The notes beneath the pieces were generated by a model. The model did no database searches. It was given only the letters and a program-made list of their open reading frames with translations, and had not been told where the DNA came from. A stretch of DNA of 8,579 nt from Gordonia sp. (in: high G+C Gram-positive bacteria) (lineage in GTDB: Bacteria; Actinomycetota; Actinomycetes; Mycobacteriales; Mycobacteriaceae): positions 1 through 8,579 of the forward strand of contig JASLJL010000432.1 of NCBI GenBank assembly GCA_030152405.1, in the 5' to 3' direction. Of the stretch, positions 5,627 to 8,579 are shown one piece after another. The translations under genes and the position numbers were made by a program. Each line of letters opens with the position of its first letter. The stretch's first letter is position 1.

Positions 5627-6226
5627 ATGTCCGCCCGTAACCTCACCGGAATCTCGACCACCCGAGTCCTGGCAGTGGTCGCCGCTGCCGGTGCCGCAGG
5701 AGCGGTCCTCGCGGGCTGCTCGCCGGACGAGCACCCGTCCGACGTTCCGGGCACCCGTCCCGCCGTGATCACCGGCGACCAGGTGAAGCCGGGCGACGAG
5801 GTCAACGCGGGCGTGCAGCGGTCCGACAGCGACAAGGCCACCGTGACCCTCGTCGACCTCAAGGGCGGCAACATCGGCAGCGCGACGTTCACCACCGACG
5901 GCAGCGCCGTCTCCGTCCAGCTTCGCGTCTCGGGAGTCGAAGCCGGTTCGCACGGCATCCACATCCATTCGGTCGGCAAGTGCGAGGCGTCGAACACCTT
6001 CGCCTCGGCGGGCGATCACCTGCAGGTCGACGGCCACACCGGCAAGCCGGAGAGCGGCGACCTGGGCACGGTCACCGTTCTCAAGAACGGCACCGGAACC
6101 GTCGACACCACGACCGACGCCTTCACGATCAACCAGATCCGCGGCAAGGCGCTCGTCCTCCACAAGGTGGGCGACACCGACGGCACCCAGCGCGAAGCGT
6201 GCGGTGTCATCTCCGGAAACGCCTGA
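5627..6226 (+). CDS. sodC: Cu,Zn-type superoxide dismutase SodC, lipoprotein, 199 aa
   Basis: This is an envelope-bound enzyme that converts superoxide to peroxide and oxygen. The N-terminus is a lipoprotein signal peptide with lipobox VLAGC, acylated Cys31. Copper ligands are seen at His112 and His114 (GIHIHSVGKCE), His131 (AGDHLQ) and His179 (ALVLHKVGD). His137 (GHTG) and Asp145 (SGDLG) remain of the zinc site, but the third zinc histidine of canonical enzymes is Glu142. Cys119 and Cys192 form the expected disulfide (GKCE and ACGVI), and Arg189 corresponds to the active-site arginine. The segment between His179 and the last cysteine is short. M. tuberculosis SodC is likewise a zinc-poor form. 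AAGGAGCG precedes the ATG. It is followed 18 bp later by the ligase gene, so the two probably share a transcript. Confidence 0.95.
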   Translation: MSARNLTGISTTRVLAVVAAAGAAGAVLAGCSPDEHPSDVPGTRPAVITGDQVKPGDEVNAGVQRSDSDKATVTLVDLKGGNIGSATFTTDGSAVSVQLRVSGVEAGSHGIHIHSVGKCEASNTFASAGDHLQVDGHTGKPESGDLGTVTVLKNGTGTVDTTTDAFTINQIRGKALVLHKVGDTDGTQREACGVISGNA

Positions 6227-6244
6227 CGGGCCGGATCACAGCAC

Positions 6245-7378
6245 GTGGGCGTCCCGATCACTCCGATTCCATTCACCGGGTCGCCGGAGCCGACCATCGG
6301 TGTCGAATGGGAACTGGCGCTCGTCGACCGGGACACCCGTGACCTGTCGAACTCGGCTCCCGAGTTCTTCGACCTGATCGCGGGTCGCGGCGTCGATCGG
6401 GCCGAGCGGATCCACCGCGAACTGCTCAGCAACACCGTCGAACTCGTGACCGGCGTGTGTCACACGGTCGCGGAGGCGATGGACGACCTCGGGGCCACGC
6501 TGGACGTGGTCCGCGGACTCTCCGATGAGATCGGCGTCGACCTCTACGGTGCGGGGACTCACCCGTTCGCCGAGTGGTCGGCCCAGCAGCTCACGGTGGG
6601 CGACCGGTATGCCGAGCTGATCTCGCGCACCCAGTGGTGGGGCAGACAGATGCTGATCTGGGGTGTGCACGTCCATGTCGGCATCAGTCACCGCGACAAG
6701 GTGCTGCCGATCCTGTCGTCCCTGCTCAAGTACTACCCGCACCTGCTGGCGCTGTCGGCGTCGTCGCCCATGTGGGGCGGGCAGGAGACCGGATACGCCA
6801 GCAACCGGGCCATGATGTTCCAACAGCTGCCTACGGCCGGACTGCCGTTCCAGTTCGAGACGTGGAACGAGTTCGAGGCGTTCGCCGCCGATCAGATGAC
6901 CACCGGGATCATCGATCACCTCAACGAGATCCGGTGGGACATCCGGCCCTCGCCGCATCTCGGCACCATCGAGGTGCGGGTGTGCGACGGCGTGTCCAAC
7001 CGGCGCGAGCTGGCGGGGATCGTCGCCCTCATCCATTGCCTGATCGTCGATCTGGACCGACGTCTCACCGCCGGTGAGACGCTTCCCCAGATGGCGCCCT
7101 GGCTGGTGCAGGAGAACAAGTGGCGGGCCGCCCGGTACGGGATCGACGCCATCATCATCGAAGACTCCGACTGCGCGGAACGGCTCGTCACCGAAGACCT
7201 GGCCGATCTGCTCGTTCGGCTGGAGCCGGTCGCGGCGTCGCTCGGCTGCTCGGCCGAGTTGGCGTCCGTCGCCGACATCGTCGCGCGCGGCGTCAGCTAC
7301 AAGCGCCAGCACGACGTGTTCGCACGCACCGGCTCTCTCCGCGACGTCGTCTCGTCCGTCGTCGCCGAACTCGACTGA
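6245..7378 (+). CDS. ybdK: YbdK-family carboxylate-amine ligase (putative glutamate-cysteine ligase type 2), 377 aa
   Basis: This cytoplasmic ATP-dependent ligase of the GCS2 family joins glutamate and an amine such as cysteine. Its true substrate in actinobacteria is unsettled because mycothiol, not glutathione, is their main thiol. Motifs in order are IGVEWELALVD (18-28, metal/ATP glutamates), LSNTVELVTG (61-70), GAGTHPFAEW (102-111), WGVHVHVGI (139-147), ASNRAMMFQQLPTAGLPF, IRPSPHLGTIEVRVCDG (233-249) and ENKWRAARYG (290-299). The length matches Rv0433. The start is a GTG with no clear Shine-Dalgarno, 18 bp after sodC, so it probably relies on translation coming from sodC. It converges on mrpG with 18 bp between stop codons. 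Confidence 0.93.
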   Translation: MGVPITPIPFTGSPEPTIGVEWELALVDRDTRDLSNSAPEFFDLIAGRGVDRAERIHRELLSNTVELVTGVCHTVAEAMDDLGATLDVVRGLSDEIGVDLYGAGTHPFAEWSAQQLTVGDRYAELISRTQWWGRQMLIWGVHVHVGISHRDKVLPILSSLLKYYPHLLALSASSPMWGGQETGYASNRAMMFQQLPTAGLPFQFETWNEFEAFAADQMTTGIIDHLNEIRWDIRPSPHLGTIEVRVCDGVSNRRELAGIVALIHCLIVDLDRRLTAGETLPQMAPWLVQENKWRAARYGIDAIIIEDSDCAERLVTEDLADLLVRLEPVAASLGCSAELASVADIVARGVSYKRQHDVFARTGSLRDVVSSVVAELD

Positions 7379-7387
7379 CCCGTCGCT

Positions 7388-7410
7388 CCCGGGGGATCAC
7401 TCCGCCCGGG
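7388..7410. terminator. Possible bidirectional terminator hairpin between ligase gene and mrpG
   Basis: Two copies of the self-complementary CCCGGG (7388-7393 and 7405-7410) can pair as a 6-bp stem with an 11-nt loop, straddling the mrpG stop codon 10 bp after the ligase stop. There is no T-run on either side, so this is a weak call based on position between convergent genes. Confidence 0.25.
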
Positions 7411-7735
7411 GCGGGCCCTCGCGGAGCTGGGACTCGTCGAGAAGCTGCTCGTCGATCCGCTGCTCGCGGTAGACGAGCCTGCCCACCCGCTGCGCGATGA
7501 CGGGAGCGGTGAGCAGTGTGAACAGCCCGGTGAGGATCAGCATGCCGCTGTCGGGGTGGCCGCGCAGTTCGATCAGCGTGCCGATGAGCACCAGGATCAT
7601 GCCGAACGTCTGAGGTTTGGTGGCGGCGTGCATCCGACTCAGGGTGTCGGGGAACCGGACGATGCCGATCGCCGCGGTGAGCGCGACGAGCGACCCGAAC
7701 AGGATGAACACCGCTGAGATGATGTCGCGGATCAC
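7397..7735 (-). CDS. mrpG: Mrp Na+/H+ antiporter subunit G, 112 aa
   Basis: This is a small membrane subunit of the multi-subunit Mrp (Mnh/Sha) cation/proton antiporter. Three membrane spans are visible (about 5-26, 43-57, 64-84). Between the first two lies the family signature IVRFPDTLSRMHAATKPQTFG (residues 25-45). A charged cytoplasmic tail follows (EQRIDEQLLDESQLREGPPRAE). The start is a GTG overlapping the mrpF stop by 4 nt (GTGA), with a GGAGGGA ribosome binding site inside the mrpF end. It is the last gene of the operon. Confidence 0.95.
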   Translation of the reverse strand: MIRDIISAVFILFGSLVALTAAIGIVRFPDTLSRMHAATKPQTFGMILVLIGTLIELRGHPDSGMLILTGLFTLLTAPVIAQRVGRLVYREQRIDEQLLDESQLREGPPRAE

Positions 7736-7992
7736 TGGTCGTCCCTCCGCCGGAATCGAGCGACGGCCACCGAGCCGATGAAGCTCACCAGGCTCAGGAC
7801 GACGATGCCCGCGGCGATCGTCGTGTCGCCGGTGGCCGCCACCCAGACGGCGAGCCCGCAGATCAGGATCGCGACGATCGCGTCGACTCCCACGAGACGA
7901 TCGAGAGTGGTCGGTCCGCGCAGGGTGCGGTACGTGGTGAGGACGACGGCGATCAGCAGCATCGTGGCCGCTGTGCCCCAGACGTAGGTCAC
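7732..7992 (-). CDS. mrpF: Mrp Na+/H+ antiporter subunit F, 86 aa
   Basis: A short three-span membrane protein (about 5-21, 34-54, 58-78) with the MrpF signature YRTLRGPTTLDRLVGVDAIVA after the first span and SFIGSVAVARF near the end. In other bacteria MrpF is required for Na+/bile-salt efflux within the Mrp complex. The start is a GTG in a 4-nt GTGA overlap with mrpE, and it ends in a GTGA overlap with mrpG. Both junctions share the same 13-nt sequence, so both upstream proteins end in DDQ. Confidence 0.95.
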   Translation of the reverse strand: MTYVWGTAATMLLIAVVLTTYRTLRGPTTLDRLVGVDAIVAILICGLAVWVAATGDTTIAAGIVVLSLVSFIGSVAVARFRRRDDQ

Positions 7993-8579
7993 TGGTCGTC
8001 CTTCCGTCGACGGCGCAGCAGACCGCGCGACGCACGGCCTCGTTCGGCCTCCTCGGCGACGCGCTGGCGGTCGCTGAAGGGCACATGGTGGTAGTCGTCG
8101 TCGATGCCGTGGAACGGGCTCGGATGCCACTCGGAGTCGCGCTCGAAGGCCTTGATGAACTGGCGTTCCACGTAGGTCATCTGCTCGAAGAACGAGTCGA
8201 CGTACTTCTGCTTCCGCACGTCGAAGATGTGGACGTACAGCATGCGCCGCAGGTGATCGATCTCGACGACCATGGTGCCGGGCACGAGATTGATGTAGTT
8301 CACCGCGAGGGTCAGGACCAGATCGGACTTGATGGCCAGGTGCACGCGGACCACGGCGCCCAGCGGCGGCGGCCCGGGTTTGACGGCCGCCCACGCGACC
8401 TGGGCGCTGGACTTCACGAAGTTCACGATGAGGGAGAGGAAGAGCCGGACGGCCGCGACGGGATGCAGGCGCCCTTCGACGGGCACGCGAGGCAGCGGCA
8501 GCACCGTCATCACGACGACGCCGAACACGATGCCTACGACGATGTTTCCCCAGGTGATGTCGCCCCACAGGAGAACCCA
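7989..8579 (-). CDS. mrpE: Mrp Na+/H+ antiporter subunit E, C-terminal 196 residues (5' end beyond right edge)
   Basis: The frame is open to the window edge and reads WVLLWGDITWGNIVVGIVFGVVV, typical of the MrpE N-terminal membrane part, so an internal GTG at 8528 is not the true start. MrpE signatures follow: VLPLPRVPVEGRLHPVAAVRLF, NFVKSSAQVAWAAVKPG and VRVHLAIKSDLVLTLAVNYINLVPGTMVVEID, then a cytoplasmic part LYVHIFDVRKQKYVDSFFEQMTYVERQFIKAF. A charged tail of about 45 residues rich in Arg, Asp and His ends the protein. MrpE supports assembly and activity of the antiporter rather than forming the ion path. Larger subunits mrpA-D should lie just beyond the right edge. Confidence 0.93.
   Translation of the reverse strand, partial: WVLLWGDITWGNIVVGIVFGVVVMTVLPLPRVPVEGRLHPVAAVRLFLSLIVNFVKSSAQVAWAAVKPGPPPLGAVVRVHLAIKSDLVLTLAVNYINLVPGTMVVEIDHLRRMLYVHIFDVRKQKYVDSFFEQMTYVERQFIKAFERDSEWHPSPFHGIDDDYHHVPFSDRQRVAEEAERGRASRGLLRRRRKDDQ

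Overview
The window is high-GC DNA from an actinobacterium of the order Mycobacteriales. The gene order def, an Rv0428c/cg3035-like gene, DUF3263, a LytR_C (VirR-type) gene, sodC and a YbdK-type glutamate-cysteine ligase matches, from memory, the Mycobacterium tuberculosis stretch Rv0427c-Rv0433. The genus looks Gordonia-like, but that is only an impression. All boundaries were read directly from the sequence.

Layout. At the left edge, the 5' half of thiC runs off the window on the minus strand behind a TPP riboswitch. Diverging from it is a small GNAT acetyltransferase gene of the Acetyltransf_CG type, whose start region carries a clear promoter and a perfect TGTGA-N6-TCACA (Crp/GlxR-type) site. 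Next is a tightly packed minus-strand block transcribed leftwards: def, a shortened cg3035-type acetyltransferase homologue, a membrane-anchored or exported barnase-like ribonuclease, its barstar-like inhibitor, and xthA. A 177-bp divergent intergenic region with palindromes separates def from the plus-strand block: a DUF3263 gene, a LytR_C-domain membrane protein, a Cu,Zn-type SodC lipoprotein, and a YbdK-family ligase. The right edge holds the minus-strand end of an Mrp Na+/H+ antiporter operon (mrpE partial, mrpF, mrpG), convergent with the ligase gene.

How the genes relate. Most of the window is conserved housekeeping: thiamine synthesis, removal of the N-terminal formyl group, DNA repair, periplasmic superoxide removal, thiol metabolism and cation/proton exchange. 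The unusual part is a ribonuclease/inhibitor pair with a 4-nt ATGA overlap, lying between the cg3035-like gene and xthA, which I recall as neighbours in relatives. Beside it, the cg3035-like protein appears to have lost the acetyl-CoA-binding core of the GNAT fold. Several starts (the ribonuclease, def and the LytR_C gene) have a TANNNT -10 box only 4-8 nt upstream and no Shine-Dalgarno sequence, which suggests leaderless or near-leaderless mRNAs.
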